From: Pseudolabrys sp. | Lineage (GTDB): Bacteria > Pseudomonadota > Alphaproteobacteria > Rhizobiales > Xanthobacteraceae | Reading direction: 5' to 3' | Assembly (NCBI GenBank): GCA_030655215.1 | Contig: JAURVZ010000011.1 | Location: 38,566-102,565 of the forward strand | DNA length: 64,000 nt | Shown: in pieces, positions 36,047-44,402 of the stretch | Layout of the letters: every line of letters starts with the position of its first letter | Numbering within the stretch: the first letter of the stretch is position 1 | Program-made: the position numbers and the translations under genes | Notes under the pieces: model-generated | Seen by the model: the letters and a program-made list of their open reading frames with translations, nothing else | Told to the model about the DNA's origin: nothing | The model's database searches: none

Positions 36047-36073
36047 TTAGCACTCTTTAGCAGAGAGTGCTAA
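36047..36073. promoter_or_regulatory. CIRCE element (HrcA operator)
   Basis: Exact consensus TTAGCACTC-N9-GAGTGCTAA (36047-36055 and 36065-36073) upstream of groES. HrcA repressor binding here gives heat-shock induction of groESL (established for CIRCE). No hrcA gene is in this window. Confidence 0.97.
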
Positions 36074-36207
36074 TTGTGGCACGGGAGATATTGCCTTAAC
36101 GGATTGCTGTCAAGCTGGACTGGACGGGCCGATATGGCCGTAATGCCGGCGTAAAGGCCGGTCAGATGAACCTTAATTCTGCCGAAGAAAGCGTCCGAGG
36201 AGCCAGA

Positions 36208-36846
36208 ATGATCCGCCGCCAAAGTCACATCCTGCCGACAGTCAGCGTCTTGGCGCTGCTCGGGTTCGGCCTTGCCGGCTGTTCCACCACCAGCAACGAG
36301 TCGCGCGAACCGCCGCCGCCGCCGGTCGTGCAGACCTTGCCACCGTCTTTCCCGCCGCAGGATCTGGTCGGCAGCTACGGCCTGGCTGCCTATCACAAGG
36401 ACGAAGACCGCCCGCGCACCGAAGCGGCCGCCGCCAACCAGTGCCGCCAGCCTTATGTCATCTCCATGGGCCCGACCGGCGGCGTCATGATGCATCTCGC
36501 CGACCAGGCAACCCCGACCGAGCTGCGCGTCAAGGGCGCGCCGGGCGGCAAGAACTTCATTGGCCCGGCCGAAGATCCGCCGGGCGGCGCGTTGGACCGT
36601 GAGGTCACCAGCTTCGACGGCCGCCTGCTGATCCTGCGCTTTGTCGATCCGGAAGTGCATGGCCGCTACGGCAGCATGGTCTATGTCCGCTGCACGGCGG
36701 AAGGCATGAAGAAGCCGGCCGTCCGGCCGCGCCCGGCTGCGAAACCCGCGGCAGCCCGTCCGGCGGCGGCTCCCCGACCCGCGTCTGCACGTCCGGCCCC
36801 GGCACCGGCTGCAGGTTCACTTCAGCCGCCGATCCAGAGGCAGTAG
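36208..36846 (+). CDS. proline-rich lipoprotein, function unknown
   Basis: A 212-residue lipoprotein. A hydrophobic signal (HILPTVSVLALLGFG) ends in the lipobox LAGC, so Cys is lipidated and the protein anchored to a membrane. A Pro-rich linker (EPPPPPVVQ) precedes a compact domain (VGSYGLAAYHKDEDRPR, NQCRQPYVISMGPTGGVMMH, GRLLILRFVDPEVHGRYG, YVRC) with two cysteines. The tail is a low-complexity Pro/Ala/Arg stretch. I do not recognise the domain as an enzyme. The ATG at 36208 has GAGGAG upstream. It lies about 135 bases downstream of the CIRCE element, on the opposite side from groES. Confidence 0.8.
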   Translation: MIRRQSHILPTVSVLALLGFGLAGCSTTSNESREPPPPPVVQTLPPSFPPQDLVGSYGLAAYHKDEDRPRTEAAAANQCRQPYVISMGPTGGVMMHLADQATPTELRVKGAPGGKNFIGPAEDPPGGALDREVTSFDGRLLILRFVDPEVHGRYGSMVYVRCTAEGMKKPAVRPRPAAKPAAARPAAAPRPASARPAPAPAAGSLQPPIQRQ

Positions 36847-36870
36847 TTTAGCGGCGAACTCCGCTAACGA

Positions 36871-36963
36871 TTGTCATGGCCGGGCTTGACCCGGCCATCC
36901 CGCTTAGGCACGCACACTGTGCCCTCCTAAGCGGGATCACCGGGACAAGCCCGGTGATGACAA
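36871..36963. repeat. REP-like element with three serial hairpins
   Basis: Outer arms TTGTCAT (36871-36877) and ATGACAA (36957-36963) enclose three perfect hairpins: ATGGCCGGG/CCCGGCCAT (36876-36898), CCCGCTTAGG-type arms (36899-36908, 36926-36935) and ATCACCGGG/CCCGGTGAT (36936-36958). It fills the gap between the lipoprotein and MFS genes. Confidence 0.8.
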
Positions 36964-36967
36964 GATC

Positions 36968-38158
36968 ATGCCTTCTCCCCGCGACTTCATCCACGGACCC
37001 TGGCGCGCGGTGCCGGTTCTCGGCATCACGCAAATCATCGCCTGGGGCGCGATCTTCTACACGCCGGTGCTGATCGTGCCGCTCATCGCGGCCGAGCGGT
37101 CATGGTCGATGGCATTCTCCATGGCCGGATTCTCGGTCGCGCTGCTGGTCGCCGGACTGGTGTCGCCCTTCGTCGGCCGCTCGATCGACCGTTATGGCGG
37201 CCACGTCGTCATGACCGCGGGCTCGCTGATCGGCGCCGCCGGACTCGTAGCGATCGGCTACGCCGACCATCCCATTGCCTATTTCGCCGTCTGGATCGTG
37301 CTTGGCGCGGCTTTGGCCGCCAGCCTGTATGACGCCGCCTTCGGCACACTCGGCCGCATCTTCGGCGCCGCCGCGCGCCGGCCGATCACGGCACTCACCC
37401 TGGCCGGCGGCTTTGCCTCGACCGCCGGATGGCCGGCAACGCATTTCCTCAACGAAGCGGTCGGCTGGCGCGGCACCTACATGGTCTATGCCGCGCTGCT
37501 CGCCTTCATCTGCGCGCCGCTGCATGCCTTCGTGCTGCCGCGCAGCCGCGCCGAAACCGCTGTGCCGAAGGAAGGCGATGCCACACCGGTGGCAAAGCTG
37601 CTGCCGTCCAAGGGACTGCCGTTCATTCTCGTCGCGTCAGCCTTCGCCGCTTACGCCTTCGTGCCGTCAGGCCTGTCAGCGCATCTGCTGGCGATCTTCG
37701 CGCGCAGCGGCATCGATGCCGCCACCGTGGTCTGGATCGGCGCTCTGTTCGGCCCGGCACAGGTCGGCGCGCGGCTGATCGAATTTTCCTTCGGCAAGGA
37801 CCTGCATCCGCTGTGGGTCGTGCGCTTTGCGCTCAGCACTTTGCTGTGCGCCTTTGTCATGCTGGCCGTGCTCGGCGTGTCGGTGCCGGTTGCCGCGGCC
37901 TTCGCGTTGATGTTCGGCGGCGCCAATGGGCTTGTCACCATCACGCGCGGCGCGGTGCCGCTCGCACTGTTCGGTGCGTCCGGTTACGGGCGATTGATGG
38001 GACGGCTGGCCGGACCGTTCCTGCTGATGCAGGCGGCGGCGCCCTTGATCATGGCCTTTGTGATCGACCGTGCATCGGACGCCGCGGCATTGGCACTGGC
38101 CTGCGCCTTTGCTGCCGTGGCGTTGATCTGCTTTGTCGTGATCAGACGGCCGGCTTAA
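36968..38158 (+). CDS. MFS transporter
   Basis: Major facilitator superfamily permease, 396 residues with about 12 hydrophobic segments. The conserved loop between helices 2 and 3 reads GRSIDRYGGHVV, the MFS signature G-x-x-x-D-R. The loop between domains is charged (PRSRAETAVPKEGDA). The substrate cannot be deduced. The start lies directly after the REP element, without a strong Shine-Dalgarno. Its TAA overlaps the TTA of the convergent cheZ stop. Confidence 0.88.
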   Translation: MPSPRDFIHGPWRAVPVLGITQIIAWGAIFYTPVLIVPLIAAERSWSMAFSMAGFSVALLVAGLVSPFVGRSIDRYGGHVVMTAGSLIGAAGLVAIGYADHPIAYFAVWIVLGAALAASLYDAAFGTLGRIFGAAARRPITALTLAGGFASTAGWPATHFLNEAVGWRGTYMVYAALLAFICAPLHAFVLPRSRAETAVPKEGDATPVAKLLPSKGLPFILVASAFAAYAFVPSGLSAHLLAIFARSGIDAATVVWIGALFGPAQVGARLIEFSFGKDLHPLWVVRFALSTLLCAFVMLAVLGVSVPVAAAFALMFGGANGLVTITRGAVPLALFGASGYGRLMGRLAGPFLLMQAAAPLIMAFVIDRASDAAALALACAFAAVALICFVVIRRPA

Positions 38159-38787
38159 TTAAACAGTTTGTCGATGTCGCGCTGGCTGGCGTGACCGCCA
38201 TCGCCATCAAGCATCGGTCCGTTCAACAGCCCGCGATCGCTCGACAGGGCAGGGCGCTCATGCGGCGCCGCTGCCGGAATGCCGTCGCAACGCTCCAGCA
38301 TGGAGGCGACCTGTTCTTCGATCGCCGTCAATGTCGCCATCACCTTGCCGATACGCTGGCCGGCAATGTCCTGGAAATTGCATGACTCATAGATGCGCAC
38401 GACGCTGTCTTGAATATCCTGCGCCAGCCCGCGCTTGTACTCGTCCTTCAGCGAGGCGCGCAGCGCCTTGGCGCTGTCGTCGATGACCTCGACGGATTTC
38501 AGAATCTTCTGCGTCGCGGTTTCCATGCCGTCGACCGCGGCGCCCAACTCATCGGCGGCGCGCGCCATGTGGCGTTCCTTGCCGTCGCCGATCAGGCCGC
38601 CAAGGTCGCGCTTGTTGCGGGCGATGGTTTCACGAATGAGGATGAGTTCGGCTTTCAGGTGCTCGCTGCTGTCTTGCGGATTTTTGTGCGCGCTTGCCTG
38701 TTCGGTACGGCGATGCGCGGCGTAGGCGGTGGCCACCGGCCGCTTGTCCGCCATCATCGCTTCGATGCGAAAAATCTTGCGCTGCAC
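38155..38787 (-). CDS. cheZ: protein phosphatase CheZ
   Basis: CheY-P phosphatase of chemotaxis, 210 residues, mainly a long helical hairpin. The catalytic signature is ESCNFQDIAGQRIGKVM near residue 140, where the Gln of QD activates water. The C-terminal peptide DIDKLFN resembles the CheY-binding tail of CheZ (family knowledge). GTG start at 38787, supported by AGGGG eight bases upstream, rather than a more distant upstream start. No che operon is adjacent, but a cheY-like gene lies 23 kb away at 61916. Confidence 0.88.
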   Translation of the reverse strand: MQRKIFRIEAMMADKRPVATAYAAHRRTEQASAHKNPQDSSEHLKAELILIRETIARNKRDLGGLIGDGKERHMARAADELGAAVDGMETATQKILKSVEVIDDSAKALRASLKDEYKRGLAQDIQDSVVRIYESCNFQDIAGQRIGKVMATLTAIEEQVASMLERCDGIPAAAPHERPALSSDRGLLNGPMLDGDGGHASQRDIDKLFN

Positions 38788-39047
38788 GTCACGCCCCTCT
38801 TGTGCCTGCGGCAACATTATCGGAGGGCACATTAACGCTGGGTTGCGCGGCGCAATCGCGCGCGCGAAAATTACGCGCAGCGCAACAGTGCATTAACCAC
38901 GACGCCGCGCGTTTTACGTAAAATAAACGGTAAGCCAATGAAGCCGCCTTCAACCCGCCGCATTATGGCGAGCGGGCGGGCATGGTTTACCAATCGGTGT
39001 GTGTTTGGGCCTGTAGTGCTTGCAGTGCGTAAACTGCGAGTAACACG

Positions 39048-39794
39048 ATGCAGCGTTCAATTCTGATCGGCCTCGCCGCGAGTCTGCTTGCGAGCACCGC
39101 GCTCGCGCAGATGACGCCGCCCATGGTCGTCGTCGCGCATCCGCAGCGCATGCAGAACGGCATGGGTGGCGGTTTCATCGAAGCCGTCTTCGGCGATAAT
39201 GGCCGCAGGCAGCAGAACCACTACGCGCCGCCGCCACCGCAGCAAAGCTATTACGGCGCGCCGCCGCCAAGCCAGCAGCCGGTCTATGCCAGCACCGGCC
39301 CTGTGACCGGTCCGATGTCGCATCCCGCCGCCGCGCAGGACTATCCGATCGATCCGGTCTTCGAGCGCCAGGAAGTGATGTACGAAGGTCCGGAAAGTCC
39401 CGGCACCATCGTCATCGATACGCCGAACAAGTTTCTGTATCTGGTGCAAGGTGGCGGGCGCGCTTTGCGCTACGGCATCGGCGTCGGCCGGCCCGGCTTT
39501 ACCTGGTCGGGCATGCACGCGATTTCCGCGATGAAGGAATGGCCGGACTGGACGCCGCCGAAAGAGATGCTCGAGCGCCAGCCCTATCTGCCGAAGTTCA
39601 TGGCCGGCGGCCCGACCAATCCGCTCGGCGCGCGCGCGATGTATCTCGGTTCGACTTTGTACCGCATCCACGGCTCGAATGAACCTTGGACCATCGGCAC
39701 GAACGTATCGTCAGGCTGCATCCGCATGCGCAACCATGACGTCGTCGATTTGTATAGCCGCGTGAAGGTCGGCGCGAAGGTGTTGGTGTTGTAA
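39048..39794 (+). CDS. L,D-transpeptidase (YkuD/ErfK family)
   Basis: Periplasmic peptidoglycan cross-linking or protein-anchoring enzyme, 248 residues. A signal peptide (MQRSILIGLAASLLASTALA) is followed by a Pro/Gln/Tyr-rich linker of about 60 residues and the YkuD domain from about residue 120 (GTIVIDTPNKFLYLV). The active-site block is RIHGSNEPWTIGTNVSSGC-IRM with the catalytic His and Cys. Nearby envelope genes fit the role. The ATG is supported by family start and signal peptide. Confidence 0.93.
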   Translation: MQRSILIGLAASLLASTALAQMTPPMVVVAHPQRMQNGMGGGFIEAVFGDNGRRQQNHYAPPPPQQSYYGAPPPSQQPVYASTGPVTGPMSHPAAAQDYPIDPVFERQEVMYEGPESPGTIVIDTPNKFLYLVQGGGRALRYGIGVGRPGFTWSGMHAISAMKEWPDWTPPKEMLERQPYLPKFMAGGPTNPLGARAMYLGSTLYRIHGSNEPWTIGTNVSSGCIRMRNHDVVDLYSRVKVGAKVLVL

Positions 39795-39803
39795 CGCATG
39801 CTG

Positions 39804-39927
39804 TTGTCCCCGCGAAGGCGGGGACCCATAGCCACCGGCAGTGGGAAGGGGCAAGACAGCAGTTAGCTGACTTTCGAAAACACGGAAACGCTGCGGCGTA
39901 TGGGTCCCCGCCTTCGCGGGGACGACA
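39804..39927. repeat. long inverted repeat of the REP type
   Basis: Two copies of the same palindromic unit in opposite orientation: 39804-39830 and 39899-39927, with about 25 bases of perfect complementarity. Each holds its own 8-bp hairpin GTCCCCGC/GCGGGGAC. The intervening 68 bases are unique and carry no gene. Confidence 0.85.
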
Positions 39928-39936
39928 GAAGCGCCC

Positions 39937-40644
39937 TCAGTCCCCGCCGCCACCATCGCCGCCGCCGAAGTCGCCACCATAATCACTGCCGGCATCGCTA
40001 TTGCCGTCGTCGAACAGGCCGGAGCTGCGGTTACCGCCGACGTCGTTCGCGCCCGCGTCGCGTGACAAGTCACCACCCGACGCATTGTTGTCCCATGGCG
40101 AGCCCGACGATCCGCTGTCGCGCGTATTGCCGAAAGCGCTGCCACTGTTCTGGCCGCCGCCGAACAGTCCACCAATCGAGTTGAACAGCAGCGAGCCGCC
40201 GATCACGCCGGCAGCGGTTGCTGCGGCGGTGCCGAGAAACGATCCGCCGCCTGTGCCGGGAGCAGCGGCCTGCTCCTGAGGCGCCTGTTGCGCGTTGCGC
40301 TGCCAGGCGTTGGAAGCGCCACCCGTATTCCAGCGACTATCCGGTCCACCGGCGCGCACGCTCGGCACAGAGCCGCGCCCGGTGATCGCATTGCGCATCG
40401 TGTCGAGAAAGCCGCCGCCAGACGGCGCGTCTTCTTCGCCGCCGAGTTCGCGGATGCGGGCGTCGGCGCGCTTCAGCGCTTCATCCTGCACCAGCACGGT
40501 TTGCACCAAGGCATAAAGCGAGTGCGGCGCCCGGCGGACGCCGTCGGCAATCGCGCGCTCGGCGTCTGCGTCGCGGGGTGAATTTTCCACCTGCGCCAGG
40601 CGGTCGAACAAGTCGGTCACCAATTGGCGTTCCTGCGGCGTCAT
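39937..40644 (-). CDS. DUF2076 domain protein
   Basis: A 235-residue protein of the DUF2076 family. The N-terminal helical domain (MTPQERQLVTDLFDRLAQVE, ALVQTVLVQDEALKRADARI) is well conserved in the family. The middle is Gln/Ala-rich with a glycine-rich hydrophobic stretch (GTAAATAAGVIGGSLLFNSI), and the C-terminal 60 residues are Gly/Asp/Ser low complexity ending GGGDGGGGD. The function is unknown; membrane association is possible through the hydrophobic patch. It sits between an REP element and the deacetylase gene. Confidence 0.85.
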   Translation of the reverse strand: MTPQERQLVTDLFDRLAQVENSPRDADAERAIADGVRRAPHSLYALVQTVLVQDEALKRADARIRELGGEEDAPSGGGFLDTMRNAITGRGSVPSVRAGGPDSRWNTGGASNAWQRNAQQAPQEQAAAPGTGGGSFLGTAAATAAGVIGGSLLFNSIGGLFGGGQNSGSAFGNTRDSGSSGSPWDNNASGGDLSRDAGANDVGGNRSSGLFDDGNSDAGSDYGGDFGGGDGGGGD

Positions 40645-40682
40645 CGATTTCCTCCCGTTGTCGAAACAACTCTCAGCTTAAT

Positions 40683-41561
40683 CTAGGAAGCGCGCGGGCT
40701 TTCGCCAGATGGCTGCGCCAAAGCGACGCCGTGTTCCGCCAGCAGCCCGGGGTAAGCATCGGAATTGAAAAAGGCGAATTCGTGCTCGCGCAACGTCGTC
40801 AGCGAATCGAGGCTTTGCAGCGCCTCATCGACAAAGCCGGGATGACACATGACAAGGCCGCCATCCGGCAGGCCTTTGAGAAAGCGCGGGAATAGCTTGG
40901 CAAACTGCGCCTTGGCGCTGAAAGCATAGGCGCCGGCAAAGGCTGGATTGGTCACCAGTCCGCGCCGCGTCGCCTGGCTCCTGAAGCCGAGGCTGAGCAC
41001 ATCGAGCACCAGCGATTTCTTGTCATGCAGCAACCGGCCGGCGCGGGCCCGGCCACATTGCCGCACCCAGGCTTTCGGCGCCATTTCGCTGGCGACCTTG
41101 AGAAACGCATTGCGCACCTGCGGCAGCAGGTGAACATGTTGATGACCGTCGATGAAATCCGGCGCGCGGCCGAACATGTCGATGAAGGCGTGCAGTTGCG
41201 CCGCGATCTCCGCTTCCAGCGGCGCATCGGCAAGCCGGCGCGTCATCGCCAGCTTCATCATCTCGTTGATCGGCAGGAAGGCGTCCTGGCGCAGCGGCGC
41301 GAAGCCTTCAGTCAAAGGCTTGAACGGCGCCGTTAAGGTGACATGCAAGCCGATCGCCGCATGCGGCTCATCGGCGTTCAGCGAGGCCAGTGCCTCGGCC
41401 TCGCCATTGCCGAGATAGCCGCCCGGCATCATCACCGATGTCGCATTGATACGCTTCTTGGCGATCAATTGCCGGATCGCGGCATTGACGCCCGGCGCCA
41501 TGCCGTAATCATCGGCGCACAGCCAGATGCGGCGGATTGCTTTGGACAATCGCTTACTCAA
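40683..41561 (-). CDS. ChbG/HpnK family deacetylase
   Basis: YdjC-type metal-dependent deacetylase, 292 residues, acting on N-acetylated carbohydrates or related lipids. The metal site is recognisable: IWLCADDYGMAPGVN (Asp), AIGLHVTLTAPF (His) and FIDGHQHVHLLPQV (His pair). HpnK members accompany hopanoid genes, but none is here. The partners are the glycosyltransferase upstream, whose last codons overlap this TTG start, and gtrA, suggesting modification of a lipid-linked sugar. The TTG at 41561 is the likely start; another TTG 12 bases downstream is possible. Confidence 0.85.
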   Translation of the reverse strand: MSKRLSKAIRRIWLCADDYGMAPGVNAAIRQLIAKKRINATSVMMPGGYLGNGEAEALASLNADEPHAAIGLHVTLTAPFKPLTEGFAPLRQDAFLPINEMMKLAMTRRLADAPLEAEIAAQLHAFIDMFGRAPDFIDGHQHVHLLPQVRNAFLKVASEMAPKAWVRQCGRARAGRLLHDKKSLVLDVLSLGFRSQATRRGLVTNPAFAGAYAFSAKAQFAKLFPRFLKGLPDGGLVMCHPGFVDEALQSLDSLTTLREHEFAFFNSDAYPGLLAEHGVALAQPSGESPRAS

Positions 41562-42594
41562 CCACGTCGTCTGGCGACGGCCGCGTCTTCGATGCCGCGG
41601 AATGCTTCACCGTATGCTCGGCCACGAAATACACCGGGCGGCCTTTGATTTCCGACAGCAGCTTGCCGATATATTCGCCGAGCACGCCGATCATCATCAG
41701 CTGCACGCCGCCAAGAACCATCAGGCCTACAACGAGCGACGGATAGCCGGGCACGTCTTCGCCGAACAAGACGGTTTCGATGACGATATAGGCGCCGAAC
41801 AACAGCGCGGTTGCGGCCATGACAACGCCGAGCAGGCTGGCGACGCGCAACGGCGCCACCGAAAACGACGTCAGGCCTTCGACCGACAGGCCAATCAGCG
41901 ACCAGACATTCCAGGTGCTGCTGCCATGCTCGCGCTCAGCGGGTTCGTAGTCGACGCGGACCTGGCGGAAGCCGATCCAGCTCGACAGGCCCTTGAAGAA
42001 GCGGTTGCGCTCGGGCATCTGCCGCAGCGCATTGGCGGCGCGGGGGGAGAGCAGGCGGAAGTCGCCGGCATCTTCCGGAATTTTCAGCCGGGCGCGCCAG
42101 TTCAGCAGCCAGTAGAACCAGTGCACGCCGGTGCGGCGCAGGAACGACTCGTTCTCGCGATGCGCCTTGGCGGTGTAGACGACGTCGAAGCCGTCATCGA
42201 GCCAGCGCGACACCAGGGTTTCGACCAGGCTCGGCGGATGCTGGCCGTCGCCATCCATGAACAGGACGGCGCCGAGCCGGGCATGGTCGAGGCCGGCGAG
42301 GAGGGCTGCTTCCTTGCCGAAATTGCGCGACAGGGTGACCACCTGCACGTCGAGCGGCAGGGCCGGCAGGGCGTTGGCGGTGTGACTGGTGTCGTCGGCG
42401 CTGCCGTCATCGACGTAGACGACTTCGACTTCCAGATTGTGCTTCGACTGAAGGAAACGCGCGACCTCGGCAATGCGGTCGTGCAGGCTGGTGAGCCCTT
42501 TGGCCTCGTTGAAAACCGGCACGACGATGGACAGTCCGTGGGCCGGACGGGACTTGCCCGTTCGGGCGGCGGTTTTAACGGTTTTCGACGGCAT
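41554..42594 (-). CDS. glycosyltransferase family 2, polyprenyl-phosphate sugar transferase (DPM1/GtrB-like)
   Basis: Inner-membrane GT2 enzyme of 346 residues that transfers a sugar from a nucleotide donor to a polyprenyl phosphate. The catalytic half has LSIVVPVFNEAKGL, VVYVDDGSADDT (donor-binding DD) and FMDGDGQHPP (DxD-like metal site). Two C-terminal transmembrane helices (LRVASLLGVVMAATALLFGAYIV; SLVVGLMVLGGVQLMMIGVL) follow. GtrB-type partners of GtrA have this layout, and a gtrA-like gene is divergent 130 bases away. ATG at 42594. Confidence 0.9.
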   Translation of the reverse strand: MPSKTVKTAARTGKSRPAHGLSIVVPVFNEAKGLTSLHDRIAEVARFLQSKHNLEVEVVYVDDGSADDTSHTANALPALPLDVQVVTLSRNFGKEAALLAGLDHARLGAVLFMDGDGQHPPSLVETLVSRWLDDGFDVVYTAKAHRENESFLRRTGVHWFYWLLNWRARLKIPEDAGDFRLLSPRAANALRQMPERNRFFKGLSSWIGFRQVRVDYEPAEREHGSSTWNVWSLIGLSVEGLTSFSVAPLRVASLLGVVMAATALLFGAYIVIETVLFGEDVPGYPSLVVGLMVLGGVQLMMIGVLGEYIGKLLSEIKGRPVYFVAEHTVKHSAASKTRPSPDDVVE

Positions 42595-42726
42595 CTTCGT
42601 CAATCCAACACCTATAGCAAAGTTCCTTTAGGGCGCGATGTATACCGCATGGCCGCCGTGCTGTCGCGCCCGGGTGGGCACGGATTTCGGATAGGATCGA
42701 GCGCCGATACCGGCTATGGAAGCCCG

Positions 42727-43176
42727 ATGATGATCATGTCCCCTCTTAAGAACATCTTCGACCGCCTCCACCTCGCCTGGCACGAGCGCGCCGTGGCGAT
42801 GAAGGCCGCGAGCTTTGCGATGGTCGGCATTGTCAACACAGCGATCGACTTCAGTATCTTCTGGACGGTGGCGGAATTCCTGAAATGGCCGCTCGTGCCG
42901 TCGAATGTCCTGTCCTGGCTGGTGGCGGTGTCGTTTTCCTACGCCATGAACACCTTCATTACCTTCGGCCCCGAATCGGGCCGCATTCTGCGCTGGCGCG
43001 ATTACGCCACATTTGCCGCCTCCGGCGTTGCCGGCATGGTGTGCTCGACGGCGACCTTGTTCGTCCTGTCCTATTTCCTGCCGGTGATTGTCGCCAAGCT
43101 GATCTCCATCCTGGTCAGTTTCGTCATCAATTTCACGCTGTCGCACTTCGTGGTTTTCCGCAAACGCGAGCAATAG
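42727..43176 (+). CDS. GtrA family membrane protein
   Basis: A 149-residue four-helix membrane protein of the GtrA family, proposed flippases of polyprenyl-phosphate-linked sugars in O-antigen or arabinogalactan modification. It has FAMVGIVNTAIDFSIFWTVA, SWLVAVSFSYAMNTFITF and SFVINFTLSHFVVFRKRE, the last being the typical ending. ATG at 42727 with GGAAG upstream; the longer in-frame extension to 41527 has no coding character. It pairs with the GT2 gene across a divergent promoter. Confidence 0.88.
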   Translation: MMIMSPLKNIFDRLHLAWHERAVAMKAASFAMVGIVNTAIDFSIFWTVAEFLKWPLVPSNVLSWLVAVSFSYAMNTFITFGPESGRILRWRDYATFAASGVAGMVCSTATLFVLSYFLPVIVAKLISILVSFVINFTLSHFVVFRKREQ

Positions 43177-43183
43177 TCTGGCC

Positions 43184-44389
43184 GTGACGTCGTCCCGTAA
43201 AACGATTGCCGTCGCCGCGGCGCTCATCCTCACCGCCGGCTTTCTTGTCCTTTTCATTACCGGCGGCGCGCGCTTTGCCGTCGGCCTGACGCTGAAGCCG
43301 ATCGTCGACGATCTCGGCTGGGGCCGCAGCGAACTCGGCCTCGCGGTCGCGATTTATCAAGTGCTCTCGGCAGGGGCGATGTTTGCCGCCGGATTCCTGG
43401 TCGACCGCAGCGGGCCGAAGCTTGTGCTGATCGGTGGCCTGATTGTCAGCGGCATCGGTATCGGCCTGATGAGCGTGATGACGTCGCCCTGGCATGCCCT
43501 CGTGCTGTACGGCGTGATCTTCGGGCTCGGCAGCGGCGCTGCCTCGCTCATCCCGGTCAGCGTGATGGTGACGCGGGCCTTTCCGTATCGCACTGGCATT
43601 GCCAATGCGGTGGTCATCTCCGGGATGAGCGCTGGCCAGCTCGTGATGATCGCGGGCCTGGCGGCGCTGCTGCTGACAGTCAATTGGCGCTCGATCTATG
43701 TGCTGCTCGGTATTGCGCATCTCATTTTGGTGCCGCTACTGATGTTCGCCATCCCGAAAACAACGTCGGCGCAGTCGAAAGCCGCGCGGCCGAGCGACGG
43801 CCTCGGCATTGCCGAGGCGGCGCAGACGCGGCAGTTCTGGCTGCTGCTCGCGGTCTACGCGATTTGCGGCCTGGACGATTTCTTTGTCGTCACGCATGTG
43901 GTCGCCTTCGCGCAGGATCGCGGCGCCGATGCCTTCCTCGCCGGCAATCTGCTGGCTTTGATGGGATTGACCGGCCTGCTGGGCCTGCTCGCCACCGGTG
44001 CGTTCAGCGACCGTTCCGGCCCGGTCTGGCCGACCGCGATCGCGTTCATTGCACGCGTGGCGGTGTTCGCGCTGATCATGGTCGACCAGTCGACTTTGTC
44101 CGTTGCGATCTTCGCACTGGTGTTCGGCATCACCCTGATGGTGACGGCGCCGTTGACGGCAATCTTTGTGTCGCAATATTTCGGCACCCGTCATCTCGGC
44201 GCACTGACAGGCCTGATCACGATGGTACATCATGTGTTCGGCGGCTTCGGCGCCTATCTCGGCGCCGCGGTGTTCGACTCGACCGGCACCTACAACATCG
44301 CCTTCGTCGTGATGTTTGCGTCGTCAGTGCTGGCCGTAGCGCTGTGTGCCATGCTGCGCAAACCGGCGGCGAGGCCGATAGCACCCTAA
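43184..44389 (+). CDS. MFS transporter (OFA/MCT-like)
   Basis: Major facilitator permease of 401 residues with 12 predicted helices. It resembles oxalate/formate antiporter and monocarboxylate-type sequences: GGARFAVGLTLKPIVDDLGW near the N-terminus, AAGFLVDRSGPKLVLIGG as the helix 2-3 loop and LATGAFSDRSGPVWP as its C-half counterpart. The substrate is probably an organic anion, by weak family inference. GTG start 7 bases after gtrA. The thrC gene follows after 13 bases. Confidence 0.85.
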   Translation: MTSSRKTIAVAAALILTAGFLVLFITGGARFAVGLTLKPIVDDLGWGRSELGLAVAIYQVLSAGAMFAAGFLVDRSGPKLVLIGGLIVSGIGIGLMSVMTSPWHALVLYGVIFGLGSGAASLIPVSVMVTRAFPYRTGIANAVVISGMSAGQLVMIAGLAALLLTVNWRSIYVLLGIAHLILVPLLMFAIPKTTSAQSKAARPSDGLGIAEAAQTRQFWLLLAVYAICGLDDFFVVTHVVAFAQDRGADAFLAGNLLALMGLTGLLGLLATGAFSDRSGPVWPTAIAFIARVAVFALIMVDQSTLSVAIFALVFGITLMVTAPLTAIFVSQYFGTRHLGALTGLITMVHHVFGGFGAYLGAAVFDSTGTYNIAFVVMFASSVLAVALCAMLRKPAARPIAP

Positions 44390-44402
44390 ACAGGAGCAGA
44401 CC

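Noticed and set aside
41527..43176. 549-codon ORF ending in GtrA
   Set aside because: Only the part from 42727 has GtrA character; the rest is antisense to the GT2 gene.
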